Assembly: GCA_029222685.1 (NCBI GenBank)
Contig: JARHVB010000020.1
Coordinates: 1-64,000, forward strand
DNA: 64,000 nucleotides
Direction of reading: 5' to 3'
From: Terripilifer ovatus
GTDB taxonomy: Bacteria; Pseudomonadota; Alphaproteobacteria; Rhizobiales; Beijerinckiaceae
Part shown: piece by piece, positions 53,598-61,260 of the stretch
How positions within the stretch are numbered: the stretch's first letter is position 1
Layout of the letters: every line of letters starts with the position of its first letter
Position numbers and translations under genes: made by a program
The notes under the pieces: generated by a model
Seen by the model: the letters and a program-made list of their open reading frames with translations, nothing else
What the model was told of the DNA's origin: nothing
Database searches by the model: none

Positions 53598-54620
53598 ATG
53601 CGCAAGGACTGGCGGCTCGCCTGCATGGCTTCGATCTGCACTGCAGCCTCTCTCCCCGCCTTCGCCGATGATTTCTACAAAGGACGCCGCATCGACATTG
53701 TCGTCGGCGGCAATGCCGGCGGCGTTTATGACGTGGTCGCGCGATCGCTCGCGCGCTACATGCCGAAATATATCGATGGTGCGCCCACCATGGTCATCCA
53801 GAACATGCCGGGCGCCGGCAGCATCAAGGCCGCCGAATGGGCGGCCACGGCCGCGCCCCAGGACGGCAGCGCCATTGTTGCGCTTTATCCTGGCGCGCTG
53901 ACGCAGCCGATCATCGAGAACGACCGGAAATTCCGCTTCGATCCCGCGACACTCAAATACATCGGCAGCGCCGATTCTGGTGCGCGCATGTGCGTCACCT
54001 ATGCGACCTCAGGCACGAAGACATTCGAGGATGCGCAGAAGCGCGAAACCATCATCGGCGCTTCCGCCGGCGGCGGCTCGACCTTCGACTATGCCTGGAT
54101 GGTGAAAAATCTTACCGGCGCGAAGTTCAGGGTCGTCGCCGGCTACAAGGGCACGCCCGACCTCGAGCTCGCGATGGAGCGCGGCGAGATCGACGGCATG
54201 TGCGGCTATGGCCTCGCAGCGCTGCGCGCCGAAAAGCCCGACTGGTTTCGCGACAGGAAGATCAATTTCCTCGTCCAGTTCGCAACCCGGCCCGACAAGG
54301 AGTTGACGGCGCTCGGCGCGCCCGACATCGTGAAATTCGTCTCAGGCGATAACCGCAAGGCGGTCGATCTCATCATCGCCCAGCAGGATTTCTCGCGCCC
54401 CTATATCGCCCCGCCCGGCACGCCGGCCGCGCGCATCGCAATCCTGCGCAAGGCCTTCGATGCCGCCGTGGCCGACCCGGACATGAAATCGGAATTCAAC
54501 CGGCTCAACTCGCCGCTGACGCCGGTGTCCGGTGCGGACCTCGAAAAGATGATCGCCCAGCTCATCGCCACGCCGCCCGCCGTCGCCGTTCTTGCGCGCA
54601 AGGCGCAGCAGCCTGATTGA
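53598..54620 (+). CDS. Tripartite tricarboxylate transporter substrate-binding protein (Bug/TctC)
   Basis: Periplasmic binding protein of 340 aa. Signal peptide LACMASICTAASLPAFA, then DDFYKGRRIDIVVGGNAGGVYDVVARSL. TMVIQNMPGAGSIKAAEWA and MERGEIDGMCGYGLAALRAEKPDWF show the same subfamily as 18937, 22118 and 54715. AGGGGAACGGAC precedes the ATG. It converges on another Bug gene of the same subfamily across a short repeat-containing gap, so the pair was probably formed by duplication with inversion or by independent insertion. Confidence 0.9.
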   Translation: MRKDWRLACMASICTAASLPAFADDFYKGRRIDIVVGGNAGGVYDVVARSLARYMPKYIDGAPTMVIQNMPGAGSIKAAEWAATAAPQDGSAIVALYPGALTQPIIENDRKFRFDPATLKYIGSADSGARMCVTYATSGTKTFEDAQKRETIIGASAGGGSTFDYAWMVKNLTGAKFRVVAGYKGTPDLELAMERGEIDGMCGYGLAALRAEKPDWFRDRKINFLVQFATRPDKELTALGAPDIVKFVSGDNRKAVDLIIAQQDFSRPYIAPPGTPAARIAILRKAFDAAVADPDMKSEFNRLNSPLTPVSGADLEKMIAQLIATPPAVAVLARKAQQPD

Positions 54621-54658
54621 AACACTTGCTGGTAAAGCTTTGCCTGTATTCTGACACT

Positions 54659-54697
54659 GCACCCTCACCCGACCTCTGCTACGCAAGAGCCGGATGA
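54659..54697. repeat. Short intergenic element related to 53440
   Basis: ACCCTCACCCGACCTCTGC and GAGCCGGATGAGG are partial inverted partners; the words CCTCTGC, CGGATGAGG and ACCC are shared with the element at 53440. It separates two convergent Bug genes. Confidence 0.65.
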
Positions 54698-54714
54698 GGC
54701 TGACTTCTAGCCGC

Positions 54715-55752
54715 TTACTTAAGTTCGAAAGCCTTCTTCGCTTTTGCGACGATGTCTTTCGGCGTCGCATAAATCTCGGCGATCTTCTTCTGCAGAAACT
54801 CACCGGATGTCGCGTCCACATCGAGCAGCATCTTCTGCGCCTCGGCTTTCAGCCCCGGATCGGCCATCGTCTCCATAAACGCCTTGCGCAGCGCCGCCAC
54901 ACGCGGCGCCGGCACTTCGGCAGCGACCACGTAGGGTCGGCCGAACACGGTCTGGCTGTAGACCAGATCGAGAATCTGTTTCTGCTCCGGCGTCTTCGCG
55001 AAGCTTACCGACAGCGGCACGCCCTGGCGGTTGAGATCCGGATAGCCCGCCGTGTCTTCCTGCACGAGCACGCGCAATTCGCCGGAATCGATGCGCTGCT
55101 TGTAGGTGGCGTAGACACTCGACCACGATTGTCCGCAACCACCCTGCACCTCACCTTTCTCGATCGCGAGATTCATCTCGCGCGAACCTGGATAGCCGGA
55201 GACGACCTTGAATTTCACGCCGAGCACATTGGCAAGCATGACCGGAAAGTCGCGCGTCGAGGCACCGCCGGCCGTGCCGCCAAGCACGAGCTCCTTGTCG
55301 AAGGCCTCGGCAAATGTCTTCACCGGCGCGTCGCCGCGGACGAGGCAGACGTAGACGTCGGTGTTGGCATTGCCGATGTAGTTGAACTTGCTCGCATCGT
55401 GCGTCAGCCGCTTGACGTCCGAGAACAAGGGCTCGACGACCAACCCCATGAACAAGGCGCCGATGACCGTGCCGTCCTTGGCTGCGACATTGGCTATATT
55501 GGCCGCGGCAACGTTGCTGCCGGCGCCGGGCATATTGGTCACCACCATCGTTGGTGCGCCGGGGAGATGCTTTGGCATAAAGCGCGCGATTGTCCGGGCA
55601 TAGAGATCGTAACCGCCGCCTGCCGAAGATCCCACGATGATGGTCACCGTCTTGCCGCGATAGAAATTGGCGATGTCTTCCTGCGCCGCCCCCGCCTGCA
55701 CGCTCATGAGCGACAACGCCATCACCAGACTGGACACCGCAAGACCCTTCAT
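54715..55752 (-). CDS. Tripartite tricarboxylate transporter substrate-binding protein (Bug/TctC)
   Basis: Periplasmic binding protein of 345 aa. Signal peptide KGLAVSSLVMALSLMSVQAGA, then NFYRGKTVTIIVGSSAGGGYDLYARTI. TMVVTNMPGAGSNVAAANIANVA and IEKGEVQGGCGQSWSSVYAT are subfamily features. I start at 55752 because GGGAGAGAGCGAT precedes that ATG; an open frame goes back to 55905 but has no site and would overlap the histidine kinase promoter. Divergent from the kinase gene. Confidence 0.9.
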   Translation of the reverse strand: MKGLAVSSLVMALSLMSVQAGAAQEDIANFYRGKTVTIIVGSSAGGGYDLYARTIARFMPKHLPGAPTMVVTNMPGAGSNVAAANIANVAAKDGTVIGALFMGLVVEPLFSDVKRLTHDASKFNYIGNANTDVYVCLVRGDAPVKTFAEAFDKELVLGGTAGGASTRDFPVMLANVLGVKFKVVSGYPGSREMNLAIEKGEVQGGCGQSWSSVYATYKQRIDSGELRVLVQEDTAGYPDLNRQGVPLSVSFAKTPEQKQILDLVYSQTVFGRPYVVAAEVPAPRVAALRKAFMETMADPGLKAEAQKMLLDVDATSGEFLQKKIAEIYATPKDIVAKAKKAFELK

Positions 55753-55885
55753 CGCTCTCTCCCTTTGCTTGCTTGATTGCTCGCAGCATATGCGCGAACC
55801 ACCACCGGGACGCAAGAGGCAGACGGCATATGGAAATCCGCCGATTAACGTCGCCCAAACATAAAATCGCCTTGCTTCCGGCCGC

Positions 55886-57574
55886 GTGACCGGTCCAGAC
55901 TCCACACCAATGCAGCAGACAGACCACTTCCTGGCCCGGCCGTCGAAACGCGACCTGCCCTATATTCTCGTCCTGATCGTCGCCTATCTGGCGTTCGAGC
56001 GGATCAGCGACATCCATGAACACAAGGGCCTGCCGGTAACAGCCTGGAACCCTGGCCTCGGCCTGATGTTCGGCTTCATGTTCCGCAATCTGTTCCGCGG
56101 CTGCGTCGCCATGTTCCTTGGCATGGCTCTGTCGGGACCGATCGTCATCAACAGCGCGCTGGCGTGGCCGGCGACCGTCGTCATCGCCGGCACCGTCACC
56201 TTCTGCTATGGCGCGACCGCCCTGGCGGCCAAGTCGCTGCTGGCCTTCGATACGTCGCTCAACCGCATCGGCGATATCCGCACCTTTCTGCTGGTCGGCA
56301 TTGCCGGCGCGGCCCTGAGCTGCCTGCTGCTCACCGCTGCGCTGACGCTGACAGGCCACCTTATCGCCGACGATGTCGTGCCGGCCTCCCTTCCCCTTCT
56401 GGTCGGCGATGTCATAGGCATCGGCGTCGTCACGCCCCTCGTGCTGCGCTGGCCGACCCTGACGGAAGGATTTGCCGACGCATCCTTGCGTGCAGCTTCG
56501 CTGAAAGCGCCCGCCTGCGCGGCCCTCATCGGCATCGCGATCTGGCTGGTGCTGAGAGAGGACAATGCCATCGGCACGCGCTATTTCTATATTTTCTTCC
56601 TGCCGGTCATCGCCGCCGCCCTGCGCTTCGGCCTCGACGGCGCCTGCATGACGCTGGCCAGCGTGCAGATCGCCCTCGTCGTCTTCGTCAGCAACGCGGG
56701 CATCACGGCCAGCGTCTTCACCATGTATCAGAGTAGCATGATCGTCCTCACGGCGACGGCCCTGCTCGTCGGTGCCGTCGTCACCGAGAAGAACGCAGCT
56801 GCGGCCGCGGCCAAAGTCGCCGACGAGCGGTTGAAGCAGATCGAAAGCAGCGCGGCGCGGGCCGATCGCTTTCATCTGGTTTCGGGCATGACCTCCGCGC
56901 TGTCCCATGAGATCAGCCAGCCGTTGACAGCTGCGAGAGCCCTTGCCCGCTCGGCCGTCATGCGCAGCGAGTTGACGACACCGGGCGATACCGAGCGCCT
57001 GCGCGAAAACCTCAATGGCGTGGTGCAGAACATCGACACCGCCGGCGAAATCCTGCGCCGCATGCGCGAGTTCCTGCAACGCGGCGAACCGGAAAAGACG
57101 CACGCCGATCTGCGCCTGATCGTCGAGGATGCGCTGGCGCTGCTCAAGCCTTTGCTCGACCAGAAGCGCGTACGCGTTCAGGCCACCGAGCTCGTCGGGG
57201 ATCTGACGCTGTCGTGCGACCGCATCCAGATCCAGCAGATCATCATGAATCTCATCGGCAACGCGGTCGAAGCCATCACCACGCGCGGGATCAGAAACGG
57301 CCAGGTGACCATCGGCGCGCGTGCGCTTGCCGATCCGCCCCGGATCGAAGTCTTCGTCCGCGACAACGGACCAGGCATTGCCCGCTCGATCGTCGACCAC
57401 ATTTTCGAACCGCTGATGACATCGCGCTCCGAAGGGCTTGGCCTCGGGCTTGCGGTCTGCGCCAACATCGTGGAGGCACATTCTGGCCGCATTTGGCTTG
57501 AAAGAAGCAAGCCCGGTGATACGGAATTCCGCTTCTGGCTACCGGCTGAGCCGCAAGGAGAGAGCATTGGCTAA
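55886..57574 (+). CDS. MASE1-domain sensor histidine kinase
   Basis: Inner-membrane kinase of 562 aa. A MASE1-type sensor with about eight helices (PYILVLIVAYLAFERIS, AWNPGLGLMFGFMFRN, LLVGDVIGIGVVTPLVLRWP) covers residues 20-300. The dimerisation box is SALSHEISQPLTAARALAR with the phosphate-accepting His. The ATPase domain has QQIIMNLIGNAVEAI (N box), VRDNGPGIA (G1) and GLGLGLAVCANIVEAHSG (G2). The HEISQPLTA type resembles DctB/FixL kinases. It starts at GTG 55886 or ATG 55910. The response regulator gene starts eight bases before its stop. Confidence 0.9.
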   Translation: MTGPDSTPMQQTDHFLARPSKRDLPYILVLIVAYLAFERISDIHEHKGLPVTAWNPGLGLMFGFMFRNLFRGCVAMFLGMALSGPIVINSALAWPATVVIAGTVTFCYGATALAAKSLLAFDTSLNRIGDIRTFLLVGIAGAALSCLLLTAALTLTGHLIADDVVPASLPLLVGDVIGIGVVTPLVLRWPTLTEGFADASLRAASLKAPACAALIGIAIWLVLREDNAIGTRYFYIFFLPVIAAALRFGLDGACMTLASVQIALVVFVSNAGITASVFTMYQSSMIVLTATALLVGAVVTEKNAAAAAAKVADERLKQIESSAARADRFHLVSGMTSALSHEISQPLTAARALARSAVMRSELTTPGDTERLRENLNGVVQNIDTAGEILRRMREFLQRGEPEKTHADLRLIVEDALALLKPLLDQKRVRVQATELVGDLTLSCDRIQIQQIIMNLIGNAVEAITTRGIRNGQVTIGARALADPPRIEVFVRDNGPGIARSIVDHIFEPLMTSRSEGLGLGLAVCANIVEAHSGRIWLERSKPGDTEFRFWLPAEPQGESIG

Positions 57575-58181
57575 TACGAAGATCGCAATTGTCGACGATC
57601 AGATCGAGGTGCGCAAGGCGCTCGGCGAACTGCTCGACGCCTATGGTTACACCAGCACACTGTTCGAATCTGGCGATGCTTTTCTCGAAGCGGCTGCGAA
57701 AGAAGAATTCGCCTGTGTCATTAGCGATGTGCGCATGCCGGGCATGGATGGCGTGCAATTGGCCCGCGAACTTGCCGGCCGTCAGCCTGCCGTGCCTGCG
57801 ATTCTGATTTCCGGCCAGGCCGATGTTCCCATGGCGATCGCCGCGCTCAAGGCTGGAGCTGAGGATTTTATCGAAAAGCCGGTGGACGACATCAAGCTCG
57901 TGGCTGCCATCAATCGCGGCCTGTCGCGCGTGGCGAGCCTCAATGCCAGCAGCCGGCACGCTATGGAAAGCGAAACCCGCTTCGACAGCCTGACGGCGCG
58001 CGAGAAAGAAGTCTTCGATCTCGTCTCCGAGGGACAGACAAGCCAGGTCATCGCCAAGAAACTCGGCATCAGCTCACGCACGGTCGAAAGCTATCGTGCT
58101 CAGATCATGGATAAATTGCAGATCGACAATATTGCCGCGCTGGTTCGCCTCGCAATCCGGCTTGGCCGCATTACACCGTAA
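57567..58181 (+). CDS. FixJ/NarL-type response regulator
   Basis: Transcription regulator of 204 aa. The receiver has IAIVDDQIEVRKALGELLDAYG, the phosphorylation Asp in CVISDVRMPGMDGVQLAREL, SGQADVPMAIAALKAGAEDFIEKP with the switch Ser and Lys. The output is a LuxR-type helix-turn-helix: DSLTAREKEVFDLVSEGQTS, then VIAKKLGISSRTVESYRAQI. The start is TTG at 57567 behind AAGGAG, inside the kinase gene, so translation is coupled. The targets are unknown; genes on either side do not point to a clear signal. Confidence 0.92.
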   Translation: MANTKIAIVDDQIEVRKALGELLDAYGYTSTLFESGDAFLEAAAKEEFACVISDVRMPGMDGVQLARELAGRQPAVPAILISGQADVPMAIAALKAGAEDFIEKPVDDIKLVAAINRGLSRVASLNASSRHAMESETRFDSLTAREKEVFDLVSEGQTSQVIAKKLGISSRTVESYRAQIMDKLQIDNIAALVRLAIRLGRITP

Positions 58182-58384
58182 TTATACGGACGGCATACCC
58201 ACAATTGTCGATCCGTAATTCAACGCCCCGGCTATTGCGAATACTCAACTCCCCTTTCGCCACATAGATTCTTCTTTGGCCGCGATCATACGCCAAGCTG
58301 GCGCGTTGTCGCGGCGGTGGACGCTGCGCCGCAGCCATACGGCAAATCGCTTGCCGGCATGCACTTCGCAGCAGGGAGCGTAAC

Positions 58385-58723
58385 ATGTCGTCCAGATCAG
58401 CAAGCCCCTCGCCGGGCGTGGGTGGCAAAGCCGGTTACACCGCGAGCAACAATGATCTGTCACCAGCGACGGCCGCATGGGCGCCGGCGCTCGGCATCGC
58501 GGTTGCAGCAGGCGTCGTGACGGCGCTGGCCGTTCCAACAACACTTTTCTTTCCAGTTCTCAGCCTCGGGATGATCGCCATTGCGGCGCTCGCCGGGGCT
58601 TATGCATTTCTGCGTCCCGCCGGGCAGCGCAGATCGATCCTGATCTTTGCCGCGACATTAACCTTCATTGGTCTGGCGGCCGGCATGCTCGGTGATCCGG
58701 ACCAGGTCGCGCTCTTGCTCTGA
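58385..58723 (+). CDS. Small hydrophobic membrane protein
   Basis: A 112-aa protein with three predicted helices (WAPALGIAVAAGVVTALAV, FPVLSLGMIAIAALAGAYAFL, SILIFAATLTFIGLAAGML) after a polar 28-residue head rich in Ser and Gly. GGGAG lies eight bases upstream of the ATG. I do not recognise it. It might be regulated by the upstream two-component system because it is the next gene in the same direction, 200 bp away. Confidence 0.65.
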   Translation: MSSRSASPSPGVGGKAGYTASNNDLSPATAAWAPALGIAVAAGVVTALAVPTTLFFPVLSLGMIAIAALAGAYAFLRPAGQRRSILIFAATLTFIGLAAGMLGDPDQVALLL

Positions 58724-58804
58724 TCATCACCGTCCCCAACACCGCGCCGCGCATGAGCACGGCGCGGATGTCCATCGTTAAAAGAGAGTACGGGTTGTTA
58801 TCGC

Positions 58805-59581
58805 ATGTTTGAGGAACTGTTTTCCGCCTCCGTTCTGACGGCCCTGTTTCAGGTCATCATGATCGACCTCGTGCTAGCCGGCGATAATGCCGTCGTCATC
58901 GGCCTGGCTGCGGCGGGCCTGCCCAAGGAACAGCGCGGCAAGGTCATCCTCATCGGCATTATTGCCGCCACGATCCTGCGCATCGTGCTGGCGTTGATGA
59001 CGACGCAGTTGCTGCAGGTCGTCGGCCTCATGCTCGCTGGCGGCATCCTGCTGCTGTGGGTGAGCTGGAAAATGTGGCGCGAATTGCGCGCCGGCGGACA
59101 CGGTGATCACGCAGCCGTCGAAACGGTAAGCGAGACGCATGCGATCGCGCCCGGCGCGCCGCGCAAGACCTTTAAGCAAGCCGTCTGGCAGATCGTCATC
59201 GCTGACCTTTCCATGTCGCTCGACAATGTGCTGGCTGTCGGCGGCGCCGCCCGCGAACATCCCTGGGTGCTGGTCTTCGGTCTTGCGTTGTCGATCGCCC
59301 TGATGGGCCTGGCCGCCGTCTGGATCGCTCAATTGCTGCAGAAGCACCGCTGGATCGGCTTCGTCGGCCTGGCGATCATCGTCTACGTCGCGGTCGAGAT
59401 GATGTGGCGCGGCTGGAGCGAGGTCGCACCCTTCGTATTCCAGTTCCCCGGCCAACTGGCGCTCCTGAGCGCCAAATCCGGCGTTCCCGCCTGGCTGCCG
59501 GCGGCCGGGATAGGACTTATTGCCATGCTCGCCATCGTGATCGTGGCCCAAATTTACCGGCGCCAAAAATCAGCCGGATAA
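58805..59581 (+). CDS. TerC family membrane protein (YjbE-like)
   Basis: Integral membrane protein of 258 aa with about seven helices. The two family motifs are MIDLVLAGDNAVVIGLAAAGLPKEQR and IADLSMSLDNVLAVGGAAREHPW, each with the conserved Asp-Asn pair inside the membrane. A short cytoplasmic loop (HGDHAAVETVSE) lies between the halves. TerC-type proteins are linked to metal (Mn) export or tellurium resistance, so metal handling is the likely role. GAGAGTACGGG lies upstream of the ATG. Confidence 0.9.
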   Translation: MFEELFSASVLTALFQVIMIDLVLAGDNAVVIGLAAAGLPKEQRGKVILIGIIAATILRIVLALMTTQLLQVVGLMLAGGILLLWVSWKMWRELRAGGHGDHAAVETVSETHAIAPGAPRKTFKQAVWQIVIADLSMSLDNVLAVGGAAREHPWVLVFGLALSIALMGLAAVWIAQLLQKHRWIGFVGLAIIVYVAVEMMWRGWSEVAPFVFQFPGQLALLSAKSGVPAWLPAAGIGLIAMLAIVIVAQIYRRQKSAG

Positions 59582-59627
59582 CGAATGCGGTTGAAAAACT
59601 GCACTCAACTCAGCCCGCGGCTCCCCC

Positions 59628-59731
59628 ATAGCGTTTTCCGATCCGTTTGGATCGGAAAGACGCGTCTGGTTTTTTAAAAGAGCGCATTTTCTTCACGCGA
59701 ACCGGCGTCCACTTCGCTTGAAAATGCGCTC
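59628..59731 (+). repeat. Dispersed ~100-bp intergenic repeat, copy 3
   Basis: ATAGCGTTTTCCGATCC, GGATCGGAAAGACGCGTC, AAAAGAGCGCATTTTCTTCACGCG, AACCGGCGTCCACTTCGC, TTGAAAATGCGCTC. It is the best-preserved copy in the window. It lies between terC and the tmRNA gene, upstream of the likely tmRNA promoter. Confidence 0.88.
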
Positions 59732-59792
59732 ACGGCGGGCTTTTCGTTTGCCGGCCTTTCATTATCCGTTTCAAGGCCCTATATTCATCCTG

Positions 59793-60115
59793 TCTCCGCA
59801 AGGAGACTATGGTGATAAACGGACATTACAATAAGCCATCCGGACCCGGGGGCGGTACCCGGCGCCTCCACCAAAGCCCGCAAATCGCTGCGGGTTTCGG
59901 CGGGGGCGAAATAGGATCGACGGGGGTGTAAAAAGTGCTCTTTTGCCCGGCATGATACCGCCGTTATCGGGTCAAACCTATAGTTGCCAATGACAACTAT
60001 GCTCCGGTGGCTGTCGCCGCGTAATGCGGTGCCGGTACTGGTACTAAGTCCTGAGGGGTAGCACTTTCAGGCGGGGCTCGGAGGCGCCTGGCAACAGAAG
60101 CCTCCACTTTCATTT
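59793..60115 (+). ncRNA. ssrA: Permuted two-piece tmRNA (alphaproteobacterial type)
   Basis: Rescues stalled ribosomes and tags their products for degradation. The acceptor piece comes first and ends at CCA (59871-59873): CGGAC, T-stem CCGGG/CCCGG, CGCCTCCACCA. A short hairpin spacer (59874-59901) follows, then the coding piece begins GGGGGCGAAATAGGATCGACGGGG at 59902. GGGGGCG pairs with CGCCTCC to close the acceptor stem, with one G-U. The tag frame is 59986-60024, GCC...TAA, encoding ANDNYAPVAVAA. The permuted order is normal for alphaproteobacteria. The outer ends are approximate. Confidence 0.95.
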
Positions 60116-60125
60116 TGAAGGTCCC

Positions 60126-60764
60126 ATGAAAGTTCGATGCATGACAGGTCCGGTTATCAGATACGATTTGCTTGTTCAGGATGCGCTGCTTGGCGTCGTA
60201 CGGAAAGTGCTCATGGATGCGGCCCGCGAGGGGACGCCTGGCGATCATCATTTTTATGTGACCTTCAAGACCCAGGCCCCCGGCGTCCAGCTGTCGACCC
60301 GGATGAAGGCCGAATATCCCGATGAGATGACCATCGTCCTGCAGCACCAGTACTGGGACTTGACGGTTTCCGACCAGCAGATCGAAGTCAGCCTCTCGTT
60401 CAAGAATATTCCCGAAAAGCTCATCATCCCGTTCGATGCGGTGACCGGCTTCGAGGATCCGACGGCGCCCTTCGGCTTGAAATTCGAACCGCGGAGCCCC
60501 CGGCAGGCGAAACAAGCTCCGGCCGAGCTTCCTGCCGAAATATCGGCCGAAAGCCAGACCAGGCCGACTCCGATGACGGCAAAGCAGAAATCCCCGGCGG
60601 CGCCGTCGCCCGGTGCAAAGCAATCGCCCAAAGCCGACAAGGCGGAAAAGCCCGCGCCCGATAAGCCGGCTGCCGACAAATCCGCAGCCAGCCAAAAGCC
60701 GGCAACGGACGATCAAAACGACGGCAAGATCGTCTCCATCGACGCTTTCCGCAAGAAGACCTGA
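60126..60764 (+). CDS. sspB: SspB family ClpXP adaptor (alphaproteobacterial)
   Basis: Adaptor that binds the tmRNA tag and delivers tagged proteins to ClpXP. The N-terminal domain (about residues 7-120) reads IRYDLLVQDALLGVVRKVL, HHFYVTFKTQAPGVQLS, MTIVLQHQYWDLTVSDQQIE and IPFDAVTGFEDPTAPFGLKF. A long disordered Ala/Pro/Lys tail ends in IVSIDAFRKKT, a ClpX-tethering type C-terminus. GAAGG precedes the ATG. It begins 10 bases after the tmRNA gene, so the tag-maker and its reader are adjacent. Confidence 0.92.
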   Translation: MKVRCMTGPVIRYDLLVQDALLGVVRKVLMDAAREGTPGDHHFYVTFKTQAPGVQLSTRMKAEYPDEMTIVLQHQYWDLTVSDQQIEVSLSFKNIPEKLIIPFDAVTGFEDPTAPFGLKFEPRSPRQAKQAPAELPAEISAESQTRPTPMTAKQKSPAAPSPGAKQSPKADKAEKPAPDKPAADKSAASQKPATDDQNDGKIVSIDAFRKKT

Positions 60765-60770
60765 GGTCTT

Positions 60771-60974
60771 ATGGGCGACGTCGTCAATCTGCGCCGCGCG
60801 CGCAAGCTGAAGGGTCGCGACGACAGCGCCAAGACCGCAGCCGCCAATCGCCTCGCCTTCGGACGCACGAAGGCTGAGGTCCGCTTGACGCAAGCCGAGC
60901 GCGAGTTGGAGCGCAAGCGCATCGACGCCCATCGCCTGCAGCCCGACAAGCGCGAAGAACCACGTGATGATTGA
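60771..60974 (+). CDS. DUF4169 family small protein
   Basis: A 67-aa highly charged protein: VVNLRRARKLKGRDDSAKTAAANRLAFGRTKAEV and TQAERELERKRIDAHRL. The opening VVNLRRARK and FGRTKAE are typical of DUF4169, a family often found next to sspB and ribbon-helix-helix proteins. It has no membrane segment. The next gene overlaps its stop by eight bases. Function unknown. Confidence 0.82.
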   Translation: MGDVVNLRRARKLKGRDDSAKTAAANRLAFGRTKAEVRLTQAERELERKRIDAHRLQPDKREEPRDD

Positions 60975-61254
60975 CCCCCCCGTCGGCGATCCGGCCACGC
61001 CGGACGATGACGGCGCGTCTTTCTCGGGCGTCGAAAAACACTCCCTGGTGATCGCCGGGCATCGCACATCGATCTCGCTGGAAGCCGCCTTCTGGCATGC
61101 CTTGAAAGACATCGCGCGCGATCAAGGCGTCTCTCTCGCAGCGCTCGTCAGCGAGGTCGATTCGCGGCGCGGCGCGGCCAATTTGTCTTCGGCTTTGCGC
61201 GTTTTCGTGCTCGCGGAGACGCAGGCGAAAGCAACGATGACGCCGCCGCGCTGA
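60967..61254 (+). CDS. Ribbon-helix-helix domain protein
   Basis: A 95-aa protein with an RHH_4-type fold: EKHSLVIAGHRTSISLEAAFWHALKDIARDQGVSLAALVSEVD. That strand-helix-helix order is typical of small DNA-binding repressors, but this alphaproteobacterial class has no proven targets known to me. It starts at ATG 60967 or GTG 60964 inside the DUF4169 gene. Together with sspB it forms a three-gene unit. Confidence 0.82.
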   Translation: MIDPPVGDPATPDDDGASFSGVEKHSLVIAGHRTSISLEAAFWHALKDIARDQGVSLAALVSEVDSRRGAANLSSALRVFVLAETQAKATMTPPR

Positions 61255-61260
61255 CGTCTC

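Noticed and set aside
55151..57481. 776-residue open frame on the minus strand
   Set aside because: It overlaps the histidine kinase and a Bug gene on the other strand. The translation is Gly/Arg/Asp/His-rich with no family pattern; it is a high-GC shadow.
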